64,000 bases of DNA, taken from DATBVX01 sp963724625 (lineage in GTDB: Bacteria > Pseudomonadota > Gammaproteobacteria > Steroidobacterales > Steroidobacteraceae). The notes beneath the pieces were generated by a model. The model was not told where the DNA came from, searched no databases, and saw only the letters and a program-made list of their open reading frames with translations. The stretch covers positions 372,001 through 436,000 of the forward strand of contig CAVRVO010000003.1 in assembly GCA_963724625.1 (NCBI GenBank). Reading direction: 5' to 3'. This document shows positions 1 to 8,044 of the stretch, piece by piece (position 1 is the first letter of the stretch; every line of letters begins with the position of its first letter). Both the position numbers and the translations under genes were made by a program.

Positions 1-1
1 T

Positions 2-712
2 CCTGACGGCGCGCAGTACACGAAGCGAGAATTCATCGATGACACGAAAGCGAATCCACTTGGGTTCACCTCCAACGAGTTGAACGAGATGAAGGTGCGT
101 TTCCTGGGGAATGTGGCTATTGCGCAGGGGCATGAAACCTTCGCCCGCAGCGACGGGGAACGAGGGCGATTTGTATGGACCGATGTGCTCGAACGGCGTG
201 ATCGCAAATGGCAACTGGTTGCCGCGCAGGACGTGATGGTACCCGTCGAAGGGCAATCGTCGAGCGGAGGGCTGTTCGCAAGCTCCACTCAGTCGGGCGA
301 CGCGCGCGCCGGTATAGACAAGACCCGAAACGCCTACGTCTCCGCGTGGGAAGCGGGGAACGCGGGCAAGATTGCCGAGTTGTACACGGAGGATGCCCTG
401 GTGCTCTATCCCGACCAACCTGCGGTCACCGGCAGAAGCGCCATCGTCGGTTACTTCAAGGAGTTTTTCGACGAATTCACCCAAACCAGTTTCGATCTCT
501 CCTCGGCAGAAATAGAAATCACCGGTCCGTGGGCATTCGATCGTGGCGCCTATCGATGGAAGGGCGTCCCGCGGAGCGGCGGCAAGCCGATTGAAGACAG
601 CGGGAAGTACCTGGTCATCCTCAAACGGCAAGCAAGCGGTGAGTGGCAGATCGCACGCGACATGGACAACAGCGACCGGTCGGCTTCACAGGCCACTCGG
701 GGTACGCAGTGA
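2..712 (+). CDS. Two-domain NTF2-like (SnoaL/DUF4440) protein, 5' end outside window
   Basis: The frame is open from base 2, and the upstream codons read sensibly into the fold, so the gene begins left of the window; the TTG near base 80 is probably internal. Two tandem NTF2-like units are visible. The first ends in FVWTDVLERRDRKWQLVAAQ, the usual last strands of a DUF4440 domain. The second (starting about base 305) has a helical start, the LYTEDALVLYPDQP stretch and a closing WQIARDMDNS strand. This fold forms a hydrophobic cone used by small isomerases, hydrolases and binding proteins, so the substrate cannot be named. It ends 46 bp before the next gene on the same strand. Family is moderately sure; function unknown. 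Confidence 0.7.
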   Translation, partial: PDGAQYTKREFIDDTKANPLGFTSNELNEMKVRFLGNVAIAQGHETFARSDGERGRFVWTDVLERRDRKWQLVAAQDVMVPVEGQSSSGGLFASSTQSGDARAGIDKTRNAYVSAWEAGNAGKIAELYTEDALVLYPDQPAVTGRSAIVGYFKEFFDEFTQTSFDLSSAEIEITGPWAFDRGAYRWKGVPRSGGKPIEDSGKYLVILKRQASGEWQIARDMDNSDRSASQATRGTQ

Positions 713-758
713 ATGCCACGCGGGACAGACTGCGCGTCTCGTCGCCGGGGACTCGTAG

Positions 759-1160
759 ATGCTGAAGACATACCATGGCAGTTGTCACTGTGGCGCGGTG
801 AAGTTCGAGGCTGATCTCGACCTGACTCAGAGCACTTACAGATGTAACTGCTCGATCTGCAGACGAACACGCTTCTGGCCAGCCGTGGCCAAGCCCGAGG
901 GCTTTCGCCTGTTGGCAGGGCAATCGGATCTAACTCAGTACGTGTTCAACACCAAGAAGAACCACCACTACTTCTGCCGGCACTGCGGCGTGCGGGCTTT
1001 CGGGATTGGAACCGAAACGCCAATCGGAATGATGTAGGGAATCAACCTTGGGTGCCTGGACGATGTTTCTGACGAGGAGCTGGCAAATGCCCCGATCACG
1101 TACGTCGACGGCCGCAATGACAGATGGCAGAGTGCGCCTGAACTCTTTGGCCACCTGTAA
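759..1160 (+). pseudogene. GFA-family (CENP-V/GFA fold) zinc protein interrupted by an in-frame TAG
   Basis: The reading starts at ATG 759 with SCHCGAVKFE and CNCSICRRT, then CRHCGVRAFG: the cysteine pairs that bind zinc in glutathione-dependent formaldehyde-activating (GFA-like) proteins. After the residues PIGMM there is TAG at 1035-1037. In the same frame the protein then continues as GINLGCLDDVSDEELAN and ends FGHL at TAA 1158-1160, which is the expected family C-terminus (about 130 residues in all). One substitution, for example a Tyr codon TAC to TAG, explains it. Unless the stop is read through, the product is a 92-residue truncation. The gene is followed by a second, intact GFA gene from a different subgroup. 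Confidence 0.8.
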
Positions 1161-1266
1161 GACTCCCTCTCCAATGGTCGGCTGCGACTGCACGAGCACT
1201 TCACGTGGAAGACGCGTCCAGGGTCTGGCACCAACACGTTTGATCAGGTGAAACGAGAGGCTATTG

Positions 1267-1698
1267 ATGTCGACGAGGCATGAAGGCGGATGCGTGTGTG
1301 GGTCGGTACGCTACGTGACTCACGGCGACCCTCTCCGCGTGACGGTATGCCACTGCACGTGGTGTCAAAGACGAACTGGAACCGCATTTGCAGTCGAGCC
1401 GATCTTCAATGAAGAACAAGTCGAGATCAGCGGCGGACCGCTGACTAAGTACAGACACATCTCCGACGAATCGGCTCGTTGGCTTGATCTCGAGTTCTGC
1501 CCACGATGCGGGACGAATATCGGGTTCACGCTTCAATGGCGGCCCGGCGCGAGAGCTATCGATGCGGGAACCTTCGATGATCCCAGCTGGATTCGCGCTG
1601 ACAGGCACCACTTCCGGTACATCTTCCTTCGTTCGGCGCAGAAGTGGTCTGAGGTGCCCGGCGGCGCGGAAGCGTACGAAAAGCATTTCGCGACGTAG
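1267..1698 (+). CDS. GFA-family (CENP-V/GFA fold) protein
   Basis: A 143-residue protein of the GFA/Mss4-like fold. Zinc-binding cysteine sets are visible: GGCVCGSVRY near the N-terminus, CHCTWCQRRTG, and CPRCGTNIGF in the middle. The name comes from glutathione-dependent formaldehyde-activating enzyme, but most members have no proven activity, so the reaction is not assigned. I place the start at ATG 1267, preceded by a GAGAGG-like ribosome site, rather than at the TTG one codon earlier. It lies 12 bp before the DUF998 gene. It is not a recent duplicate of the broken GFA gene at 759: the two sequences differ throughout. Confidence 0.8.
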   Translation: MSTRHEGGCVCGSVRYVTHGDPLRVTVCHCTWCQRRTGTAFAVEPIFNEEQVEISGGPLTKYRHISDESARWLDLEFCPRCGTNIGFTLQWRPGARAIDAGTFDDPSWIRADRHHFRYIFLRSAQKWSEVPGGAEAYEKHFAT

Positions 1699-1709
1699 TC
1701 GGCGTTACG

Positions 1710-2348
1710 ATGTCCCCAAGAAAGCTCGGCCTGTACTGCGGAATCGTGAGCCCGATTCTCTGGCTCGCGCTCATCGCGATTGCCGGAGCCCTCCACCCCG
1801 ACTTCAGCCACCTTACTCACTTCATCAGTGAGCTTGGGGCGCGTGGCAGTTCCACCGAGGCGTTGATGCGCGGCGTGGCATTTGGCTTCACTGGATTTCT
1901 ATTGGTGTGTTTCGCCGGAGGCGTACTTGCCACCTTTCGACATCGATGGGCGTTCGCAGCAGCTTGCCTCTTGATCGCGCTGGATGGCGTTGGACGCATG
2001 GGGGCCGGCATCTTTCCGTGCGACCCGGGCTGCGTACGAGTCACAGAAACTCAGGATCTCCACAAGCTCTTTGCCACTCTTGGCTTTTCCTCGGGGATCC
2101 TCGCGGCGATCCTTTGGGGAATCCTGTATCGACGCCTGGCGCCATTGCAGTCGCTATCCTGGCTCGCAATCGGTTCCGGGTTGGTGGCGCTCGTGTCCCT
2201 GTTGCTCATGTCTTGGGAAGATAACCCGTTGCGCGGCGCTGGTCTGTTCGAGCACTTGGCGACCGGCGTCCTTTCCATTTGGCTCTTTGTATTTGCCGTT
2301 CGCCTGGTACGAACCGACACCGCGAACGGCGGGGCGAAACCGCAGTGA
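1710..2348 (+). CDS. DUF998 family integral membrane protein
   Basis: A 212-residue protein with about six hydrophobic segments (roughly residues 8-28, 55-75, 80-98, 120-142, 150-170 and 185-205). The FISELGARGS motif after the first segment and the GIFPCDPG stretch between segments three and four are hallmarks of DUF998. The family has no established function. Its stop overlaps the GTG start of the downstream VOC gene by four bases (GTGA), which suggests translational coupling. Confidence 0.75.
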   Translation: MSPRKLGLYCGIVSPILWLALIAIAGALHPDFSHLTHFISELGARGSSTEALMRGVAFGFTGFLLVCFAGGVLATFRHRWAFAAACLLIALDGVGRMGAGIFPCDPGCVRVTETQDLHKLFATLGFSSGILAAILWGILYRRLAPLQSLSWLAIGSGLVALVSLLLMSWEDNPLRGAGLFEHLATGVLSIWLFVFAVRLVRTDTANGGAKPQ

Positions 2349-2743
2349 GTCCATCTACTGACGGCGTAGACGCGCAGGATCCGCGACCCCCGGTCTGGGT
2401 TGGGCATGTTGTCCTCGAGACCAATCGATTGGATAAGACCGCGGAATTCATGCGAACGATCGGCATGCGACCCGTGTACCTGGGATCGGATGTGGCGATC
2501 TTTGAACTGCGTGGGGGAACTCATCTGATACTTCTCCCCAAGAGCGACGTAGTTCCGGGCGACGCGCCATTTGATCTCATGGTTGAGGATCTGCGTGCGA
2601 CTCATCAGCAATTCACTTCGCTGGGACTCGCGCCCACGCCGATTGAGGCGATGCCCTCTATCGATCACGAGCTCTTCCGCGTCCGGGAGCCGGCAGGGCA
2701 CCTCATAACCTTCTACTCCAGTCACATCACGGGCGCGGTGTGA
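2345..2743 (+). CDS. VOC (glyoxalase/bleomycin-resistance fold) protein
   Basis: A 132-residue protein with the beta-alpha-beta-beta-beta modules of the vicinal oxygen chelate superfamily: WVGHVVLETNRLDKTAEFM opens the first module, LILLPKSDV closes it, and PAGHLITFYSS is the typical last strand. The start is taken as GTG 2345, overlapping the DUF998 stop. VOC proteins include dioxygenases, isomerases, antibiotic-binding proteins and many uncharacterised forms; nothing here selects one. A second VOC gene lies at 6023. Confidence 0.75.
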   Translation: MSPSTDGVDAQDPRPPVWVGHVVLETNRLDKTAEFMRTIGMRPVYLGSDVAIFELRGGTHLILLPKSDVVPGDAPFDLMVEDLRATHQQFTSLGLAPTPIEAMPSIDHELFRVREPAGHLITFYSSHITGAV

Positions 2744-2766
2744 GCACGGCCGCGAGTACTTGATCC

Positions 2767-3123
2767 ATGCCGCTGCTTTTTTCCTACGGCTCTCTCCAAG
2801 AGGAAGAGGTGCAGGTCGCCACTTTCGGACGGCTGCTTCAGGGGCAAAGAGACGAGCTTCCTGAATTCGAACCGTCGCTGGCACCGATCGATGACCCGCG
2901 AGTCGTGGCAACGAGCGGCAAGACACATCATGCTAATGTCACGTTCAACGGCAGGAGCAATAGCCGTGTCAGTGGCACAGTATTTGAGGTCACTGACGCT
3001 GAGCTCCTTGCCGCCGACCAGTACGAGAAGGCCGCTGCATACATACGGATAAGCGCAATGCTTGCTTCGGGTAAACAGGCTTGGTTGTACGTTGACGCCC
3101 GCTCTGCGTCGGGGGCCTCATGA
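2767..3123 (+). CDS. Gamma-glutamylcyclotransferase-like (AIG2/GGCT fold) protein
   Basis: A 118-residue protein starting MPLLFSYGSLQ. The YGSL motif that binds the gamma-glutamyl group lies at residues 7-10, and a central YEK stretch follows the AADQ turn, as in the AIG2/BtrG family. Members release 5-oxoproline from gamma-glutamyl amines or peptides, but close relatives are often uncharacterised. Its TGA overlaps the ATG of the carbonic anhydrase gene (ATGA, 3120-3123), so the two are probably translated together. Confidence 0.7.
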   Translation: MPLLFSYGSLQEEEVQVATFGRLLQGQRDELPEFEPSLAPIDDPRVVATSGKTHHANVTFNGRSNSRVSGTVFEVTDAELLAADQYEKAAAYIRISAMLASGKQAWLYVDARSASGAS

Positions 3124-3758
3124 GCGCCACAATTGTGACCGCGGCGGAAGCCCTCGCACGTCTGCGCGAAGGAAACCGACGATTCGCAGCAAACCAGACC
3201 GCGGCCTCGTTCCTTTCGAATCCAGCTCGCCGTGCCGAGCTGATCGCCGGGCAGGAGCCGTTTGCCGTCATCCTGGGTTGTTCGGATTCGCGCGTCCCTG
3301 CGGAACTCGTCTTCGACCAGGGGTTCGGCGACCTGTTCGTGATTCGGGTCGCGGGCAATGTCGTGGCTCCTTCCCAGGTGGGGAGCGTGGAGTTCGCTGC
3401 GTCGCGTTATGGCACGCGACTCGTGGTCGTCATGGGTCATTCACAGTGCGGCGCCGTGGTTGCTACGTTGGAGGAACTGCAGGGCCACCCGAGCAGTCAA
3501 TCCCGGAACCTGCGTTCGATCGTCAACCGCGTGCGACCATCAGTCGAAACGGTATTCGCAGCGCGGCGCAACGAGGACGCAGAGGCACTCCTGCACGATG
3601 CAGTTCGAGCTAATGTGCGGTCATCCGCAGATCACCTGCGGCATGGCTCGGAACTTCTCGAACGGCTCATCCAGCGCGACGGGCTGGTAGTGGTTGGAGC
3701 GGAGTATTCCCTGGAGACCGGCATCGTCGATTTTTTCGATGGTTGCCCCGGAAGCTAG
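3120..3758 (+). CDS. Beta-class carbonic anhydrase
   Basis: A 212-residue protein of normal length for the class, interconverting CO2 and bicarbonate in the cytoplasm. The zinc ligands and active-site dyad are clear: CSDSR at residues 54-58 (Cys54, Asp56, Arg58) and HSQCG at 107-111 (His107, Cys110). The VIRVAGN stretch between them is also typical. No signal peptide is seen. It is coupled to the upstream GGCT-like gene by a four-base overlap, though no metabolic link between them is obvious. Confidence 0.93.
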   Translation: MSATIVTAAEALARLREGNRRFAANQTAASFLSNPARRAELIAGQEPFAVILGCSDSRVPAELVFDQGFGDLFVIRVAGNVVAPSQVGSVEFAASRYGTRLVVVMGHSQCGAVVATLEELQGHPSSQSRNLRSIVNRVRPSVETVFAARRNEDAEALLHDAVRANVRSSADHLRHGSELLERLIQRDGLVVVGAEYSLETGIVDFFDGCPGS

Positions 3759-3809
3759 GCTCTGCACGTTGCCCTGGCGCGCAAAGTAGAGCGCCCGTAG
3801 AGGTGTCGT

Positions 3810-4430
3810 GTGGAATTCTGGTTCGAGTTTGGAAGCACATATTCATACCCGGCGGCCTTTCGGGTTGAAGAAGCCGCCGGCAGTGCGGGCGTTGAGCTCA
3901 TCTGGCGGCCATTTCTGCTCGGCGCGATTTTCAAGGAACAGGGTTGGAACGATTCGCCGTTCAATCTCTATCCCGCGAAAGGTCGATATATGTGGCGCGA
4001 CCTCGAGAGAATCTGTGCAGAGCTGCGGATTCCATTGCGCCGGCCTTCGGTGTTTCCAAGGAACGGCCTGCTGGCCGCGCGTGTGGCCTGTCGCTTCGAA
4101 AACGAGAGCTGGCTGCCGGAGTTTGTGCGCCGTGTGTATCTCGCCAACTTTGCCTACGATCGCGACATTTCCGAGAGGGCCGAGATCGTTTCCATTCTCG
4201 AAGGCCTCGACCTGCGCTCCGACCTGCTGACGGCAGCGGAGTCACCGGAGTCAAAAGAAAAGCTGCGCGCCCAGACAGATCGGGCGGAGGCGCTCGGAAT
4301 CTTCGGGGCGCCGACCTTCGTCAGCGAGAACGAAATCTTCTGGGGAAGCGATCGCTTGCAAACCGCGATCAGCTGGGCGCAACGACATGAGAGGAGCACG
4401 GAGAGCATGCCGATTGTGCCGGGACAATGA
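3810..4430 (+). CDS. 2-hydroxychromene-2-carboxylate isomerase-like DsbA/kappa-GST protein
   Basis: A 206-residue thioredoxin-fold protein. It begins MEFWFEFGSTYSYPA; the Ser at position 9 is where DsbA has its catalytic Cys and kappa-class GSTs and HCCA isomerases have Ser. RPFLLGAIFKEQG and GIFGAPTFV (the cis-Pro loop) complete the family pattern. HCCA isomerases are glutathione-dependent enzymes of naphthalene-type catabolism, but many homologues sit outside such pathways, as here, so the substrate is open. The start is GTG 3810. The stop overlaps the ATG of the cysteine synthase remnant (ATGA). Confidence 0.8.
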   Translation: MEFWFEFGSTYSYPAAFRVEEAAGSAGVELIWRPFLLGAIFKEQGWNDSPFNLYPAKGRYMWRDLERICAELRIPLRRPSVFPRNGLLAARVACRFENESWLPEFVRRVYLANFAYDRDISERAEIVSILEGLDLRSDLLTAAESPESKEKLRAQTDRAEALGIFGAPTFVSENEIFWGSDRLQTAISWAQRHERSTESMPIVPGQ

Positions 4431-4729
4431 ATCGAAACATGAGTACGCACCGAATTCTCGATGCGATCGGCAACACTCCGCTCGTAGAACTCAGCCGCAT
4501 CGTGCCGCCAGGCTCCGCTCGCATCGTTGTGAAGCTCGAGTCTTCAAACCCAACCGGCAGCATGAAGGACCGCGTGGCGAAGGCCATGATCGAGCGTGCG
4601 GCCGCGGACGGGCGCTTGCCGGCAGGGGGCACGGTCGTGGCCAAGCGCCTGGGGCCGGGCGCGACTGTCGGCACGATCATCATCGATACCGGCCTACGCT
4701 ATATCAGCACGGACGTATTCAAGGCTTGA
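4427..4729 (+). pseudogene. Cysteine synthase (CysK/CBS family) remnant with large internal deletion
   Basis: Only 100 residues against about 310 for the family. Residues about 8-68 are a good cysteine synthase N-terminus: ILDAIGNTPLVELS, then NPTGSMKDR with the PLP lysine, then LPAGGTVV. The sequence jumps directly into the family C-terminus, AKRLGPGATVGTIIIDTGL and YISTD. The TGGSTG pyridoxal-phosphate phosphate loop and roughly 200 residues of both domains are missing. The frame is kept, so a short protein could be made, but it cannot form the active site. It overlaps the upstream stop by four bases. Confidence 0.85.
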
Positions 4730-4766
4730 GCGTGAGCGCTCTTTCGCATTCCATGAGTCTGCATTG

Positions 4767-5213
4767 ATGCTTTACATGGTGGTCGAAAACTTCAAACAAG
4801 GGGCGGCGGCCGAGATCTACCGCCGTGCACGAGAGCGTGGCCGCCAGCTACCTGCCGGCCTCGAGTATCTCGATAGCTGGGTCGATCTGGAATTCTCCAG
4901 GTGCTTTCAGTTGATGCGCACCGACGATCCGGCACTCTTTGCGGTGTGGATTCGGGGCTGGAGCGATCTCACCGACTTTGAGGTGATCCCGGTCCGCACG
5001 TCCGCAGAAGCGGCCGCGGTCATCCGCGGCGAACCTAGGAACGTGAATGCCGGACCAGGACTACGAAGAGGTGCTGCGATTCTGGTTTCCTCAGCAGCTG
5101 GGCGAGGATCACGCCGCTATCGTGCGCCAGTTCGAGTGGTGGTTTCGCGGCGGAGCGGAAGCGGTGATCGTCGAGCGATTCACGGCCCTACTGGAGCAAG
5201 CCATAGACGGTGA
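4767..5213 (+). CDS. DUF3303-family protein with run-on C-terminus
   Basis: The first 90 or so residues match the small DUF3303 family (MLYMVVENFKQGA, YLDSWVDLEFSRCFQLM, then FEVIPVRTSAEAA), whose members are alpha/beta-barrel-like dimeric proteins of unknown role, usually about 90-100 residues. Here the frame does not stop where expected (about base 5040). It runs 58 codons further through the start of the next gene in another frame, producing an Arg-rich tail unlike the family. A one-base shift would place TGA at 5044-5046 directly before the next ATG. The original stop was probably lost by an indel. Confidence 0.65.
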   Translation: MLYMVVENFKQGAAAEIYRRARERGRQLPAGLEYLDSWVDLEFSRCFQLMRTDDPALFAVWIRGWSDLTDFEVIPVRTSAEAAAVIRGEPRNVNAGPGLRRGAAILVSSAAGRGSRRYRAPVRVVVSRRSGSGDRRAIHGPTGASHRR

Positions 5214-5670
5214 CCTTGATCACTGGTCGAACGCCGCCGAGTCTCGGCTCGCGCTCATCGTTGTTCTCGATCAGTTCTCGCGATCGATCTATCGGGGAAC
5301 GAAAGAGGCCTACGCGCAAGACCCGAAGGCGATCGGCCTCGCATCTGAGGGCCTCGAGCTCGGCCACTACGCGGCTCTCGAGACACCATGGGAGAAAACC
5401 TTTTTCCTCCTGCCGTTTGGGCACTCGGAGCAGCTTGCGCATCTGGACCTCGCGGTCAGGCTCACCGAGGAGCTGGCGCGCGAGACGCCAGAGAGCATCC
5501 GCAAATTCATGGCACATTCGGCCTCGCAGGCGCGCGGACACCGGGACGTGATCGCGCGCTTTGGTCGCCAGCCGCATCGCAACGCCATCCTGGGGCGGTC
5601 ATCGACCGCAGAAGAGATCGAGTATCTGGCGGCCGGTGAATTCGTGCATCAGCGTTCGTTGCCGCCCTAG
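5047..5670 (+). CDS. DUF924 family protein
   Basis: A 207-residue, mostly helical protein. The start MPDQDYEEVLRFWF, the LALIVVLDQFSRSIYRGT segment and the RFGRQPHRNAILGR segment are the three conserved blocks of DUF924, a TPR-like helical family without known activity. Length is normal. Its 5' end is overlapped for 167 bp by the run-on tail of the DUF3303 gene, which is probably a defect of that gene rather than of this one. Confidence 0.85.
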   Translation: MPDQDYEEVLRFWFPQQLGEDHAAIVRQFEWWFRGGAEAVIVERFTALLEQAIDGDLDHWSNAAESRLALIVVLDQFSRSIYRGTKEAYAQDPKAIGLASEGLELGHYAALETPWEKTFFLLPFGHSEQLAHLDLAVRLTEELARETPESIRKFMAHSASQARGHRDVIARFGRQPHRNAILGRSSTAEEIEYLAAGEFVHQRSLPP

Positions 5671-5703
5671 ACTCGGGGGCGAATACCAATCGAGGGTTGC
5701 CAC

Positions 5704-6012
5704 ATGATCGTTCGCGCCTGGACAGCCGAGGCATCAGCCGGAAACGTCGACGGGTATGTTCGGCACTTTCACGAAGCCGTCCTCCCCGAGCTTGCCGATA
5801 TCCCAGGCCACGCCGGTGCATATCTCCTGCGGCGCAATCTCGACACGCACGTCGAGCTCGTAGTGCTCACGCTATGGGAATCGATGGACGCGATTGAGCG
5901 GTTTGCCGGGAATCCGCCCCACGGGGCAGTGATTGCGCCAGCGGCGCGTGCGATGCTGCAGAGGTTCGATTCGACAGTGCGACACTTTGAGGTCCTGCAT
6001 TCGCCGTTTTGA
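5704..6012 (+). CDS. Antibiotic-biosynthesis-monooxygenase (ABM)-like dimeric alpha/beta-barrel protein
   Basis: A 102-residue protein with the ferredoxin-like split-barrel pattern: an N-terminal strand MIVRAWTAEAS, the helix VDGYVRHFHEAVLPEL, the IPGHAGAYLLRR strand, then ELVVLTLWESMDAIERFAG. That layout is typical of ABM-domain and related stress-responsive dimers. It carries no metal ligand set that would name a reaction. It lies 10 bp before a VOC gene on the same strand. Confidence 0.65.
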   Translation: MIVRAWTAEASAGNVDGYVRHFHEAVLPELADIPGHAGAYLLRRNLDTHVELVVLTLWESMDAIERFAGNPPHGAVIAPAARAMLQRFDSTVRHFEVLHSPF

Positions 6013-6022
6013 CAGGAGCGCC

Positions 6023-6436
6023 ATGGCAATGCTGAGAATCCGACAGATCGACCATATCGTGCTGCGCGTAGTGGACGTCCAGGCGATGCTGAGTTTCTAC
6101 GTGGGGGTGCTGGGGTGTACGCCCGAAAAGAACCAGGAAGAGATTGGCCTGTACCAGGTGCGAGCCGGAAGCTCGCTGATCGACTTCGTGCCCGTAGATG
6201 GCAAACTCGGTCGGATGGGTGGAGCACCGCCCGGGCGTGAGGGTCGCAATCTCGATCATCTGTGTCTGCGAATCGATCCGTTCGACACAGCGGAAGTGAC
6301 CGCACGATTGCAGGAACGAGGAATCGAGGTGGGCCCAGTCACGTCACGTTACGGCGCCGAAGGTTTTGGCCCCTCGATCTATATAGAGGACCCTGAGGGC
6401 AATACAGTGGAGTTGCGGGGTGGAGCGGGGAGTTAG
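6023..6436 (+). CDS. VOC family (glyoxalase-like) protein
   Basis: A 137-residue VOC-fold protein: IRQIDHIVLRVVDVQAMLSFY at the start, LYQVRAGSSLIDFV ending the first module, LDHLCLRID opening the second and IYIEDPEGNTVELR closing it. The His of DHIVL, the His of DHLCL and the Glu of TVELR are the positions that bind a divalent metal in active members. The start ATG 6023 has GGAG seven bases upstream. Substrate unknown. Confidence 0.8.
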   Translation: MAMLRIRQIDHIVLRVVDVQAMLSFYVGVLGCTPEKNQEEIGLYQVRAGSSLIDFVPVDGKLGRMGGAPPGREGRNLDHLCLRIDPFDTAEVTARLQERGIEVGPVTSRYGAEGFGPSIYIEDPEGNTVELRGGAGS

Positions 6437-6456
6437 CTCAGAGCTGAGGGCGGATC

Positions 6457-6723
6457 ATGCGCACGGCGTTGATCATCGGCGGAGGTCTCTTGCTCCTTGG
6501 CGTGTTCGTCCTCGCGGCGCGTTGGTTGGGCGGCCCCGGCAATGTTCCCATAGCCAACGCTGCGAAGATCTTCATTCTCATCTGGCTGATCGTCGCACTG
6601 CTCAACATGTGGATCGGTGTCGCGCGTGCCGGTTATTCAGTGCGTGAGGAGTTCCCGATTTTCCTGCTGATCTTCGCCATTCCGGCTGTCGTCGCCGCGA
6701 TCCTCTGGCGAAAGGTCATATGA
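6457..6723 (+). CDS. Small hypothetical inner-membrane protein
   Basis: An 88-residue protein with three likely transmembrane segments (about residues 3-22, 33-52 and 65-82). I do not recognise the family. It ends just before the GGAGGAGG ribosome site of the broken lipoprotein gene. Confidence 0.55.
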   Translation: MRTALIIGGGLLLLGVFVLAARWLGGPGNVPIANAAKIFILIWLIVALLNMWIGVARAGYSVREEFPIFLLIFAIPAVVAAILWRKVI

Positions 6724-6761
6724 CGTACAGCGCGGAATCCGTCGATCGGAGGAGGCCATCC

Positions 6762-7239
6762 GTGCGTACGATCCTTCTCATTTCTTGCGCGGCGTTCGTG
6801 ATCGCGTCCTGTGCAAGAAACACATTCCTTCAGCGGCGTGTATGTCGGTAACGAGGCGGCGTCGGTGATGCCTGCTGGGCAGCAGGTGCCACCGAACTTC
6901 CGGCTCGTCATCGAAGATGATGGTGTCGCACTCAAGACCGTTCAGACCTTCACTGCCGATTCGGGCGAGCCCGTGCGCCTCGTGTGGCAGGGAGAGTGCG
7001 ATGGCAAGGAGCGGCCGGTTGAAGGTGCATTGCAGCCAGGGATGCGATTGAGCTGCCGACGCTCCGCCTCTGGCGCGTTGGTCAACACGGTTTCAGGTGC
7101 CGATATATCGGGCGCCGACTGGTCGTATGTCGAAACGTGTCTACTGGAATCGAGAATGCGCATGACCTGCAAGGGGAACATGCTGGATGAGAACCACAAA
7201 CCGCTGCCTTTCTCGTACGCGTTCGATCGTCAGGAGTGA
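6762..7239 (+). pseudogene. Small lipoprotein gene with a +1 frameshift after the lipobox
   Basis: A strong ribosome site (GGAGGAGG, 6747-6754) precedes GTG 6762. The frame reads a lipoprotein signal, RTILLISCAAFVIASC, with lipobox IASC, then hits a stop after 12 more codons. Skipping one base right after the lipobox Cys (position 6813) joins it to a 142-residue frame, QETHSFSGVYVGN and onward to TGA 7239. The downstream frame taken alone would start at GTG 6811, which has no ribosome site. The mature part is about 140 polar residues with no family I recognise. It is a recent frameshift or a base error. Confidence 0.65.
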
Positions 7240-7248
7240 TCGCCAGCC

Positions 7249-7983
7249 ATGATGAAGTGGAGCGCAGCAGCCTTGTGGCTGTGCCTCGCATGGGCGGTGC
7301 AGGCCACGCCAGAACTGAAGAAGGAAACGTTTGAGGCCACGGGGCAGAAGCGCTCCTACTATCTCTTTATACCGGAGGCGATCGATGCAGATCGGCCGGC
7401 GCCCGTGGTGCTGATGCTGCATGGCTCATACAGCGATGGACGCGAGCTCACGAGCAAGTGGATCGACATCGCCAACCGTGACGGACTCATCCTCGTCGGG
7501 CCTAACGCGCTCGATTCGACTCGCTGGCAGATACGCGCGGACAGCCCGGAATTCATGCGCGACGTCATCGACGATGTGGCGAAGAAGCATCGCATCGATC
7601 GCCGGCGGATGTACCTGTTCGGGCATTCCGGCGGGGCCGTGTATGCGCTCACGCTTGGCATGCTCGAATCGGAGTACTTCGCCGGGGTCGCGATCTACGC
7701 CGGCGCATGGCAGGAGAAGAGCAACTTCGAGGCGCTCACCGCGGCGCGACGCAAGATCCCGGTGCTCGTAATGGTGGGCGACAAGGACCAGTTTTTCCCG
7801 ATCAGTATGGTCCGGAAGACCGTTGCGGCGCTCGAGCAGGCGGGTCATCCCGTGACCCTGACCGTCTTCAAGGGCCACGGCCATTCGTACGAAGATCTCG
7901 CGCCGCGCATCAACCGGGCGACATGGGAATTCCTGAAGCCGATAGAACTGGAAGTTACTCCACACTTTCAGTCCTATGGCTAG
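7249..7983 (+). CDS. Secreted alpha/beta hydrolase (esterase/PHB-depolymerase-like, LpqC type)
   Basis: A 244-residue protein with a clear signal peptide (MMKWSAAALWLCLAWAVQA, cleavage after about residue 19). The alpha/beta hydrolase elements are in order: LMLHGSYSDG (oxyanion loop), LFGHSGGAVYA with the nucleophile Ser in GHSGG, VMVGDKDQFF with the acid, and FKGHGHSYED with the catalytic His. The layout fits feruloyl-esterase/LpqC-like polyester or ester hydrolases in the periplasm or outside the cell. The substrate is not predictable. It is intact, unlike the genes on both sides. Confidence 0.8.
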   Translation: MMKWSAAALWLCLAWAVQATPELKKETFEATGQKRSYYLFIPEAIDADRPAPVVLMLHGSYSDGRELTSKWIDIANRDGLILVGPNALDSTRWQIRADSPEFMRDVIDDVAKKHRIDRRRMYLFGHSGGAVYALTLGMLESEYFAGVAIYAGAWQEKSNFEALTAARRKIPVLVMVGDKDQFFPISMVRKTVAALEQAGHPVTLTVFKGHGHSYEDLAPRINRATWEFLKPIELEVTPHFQSYG

Positions 7984-8044
7984 AGTGAGCCGGGCCGACT
8001 GTGTAGATTGCACGGTTAGTTTCCATACAAGGAAAGTGATCAAA

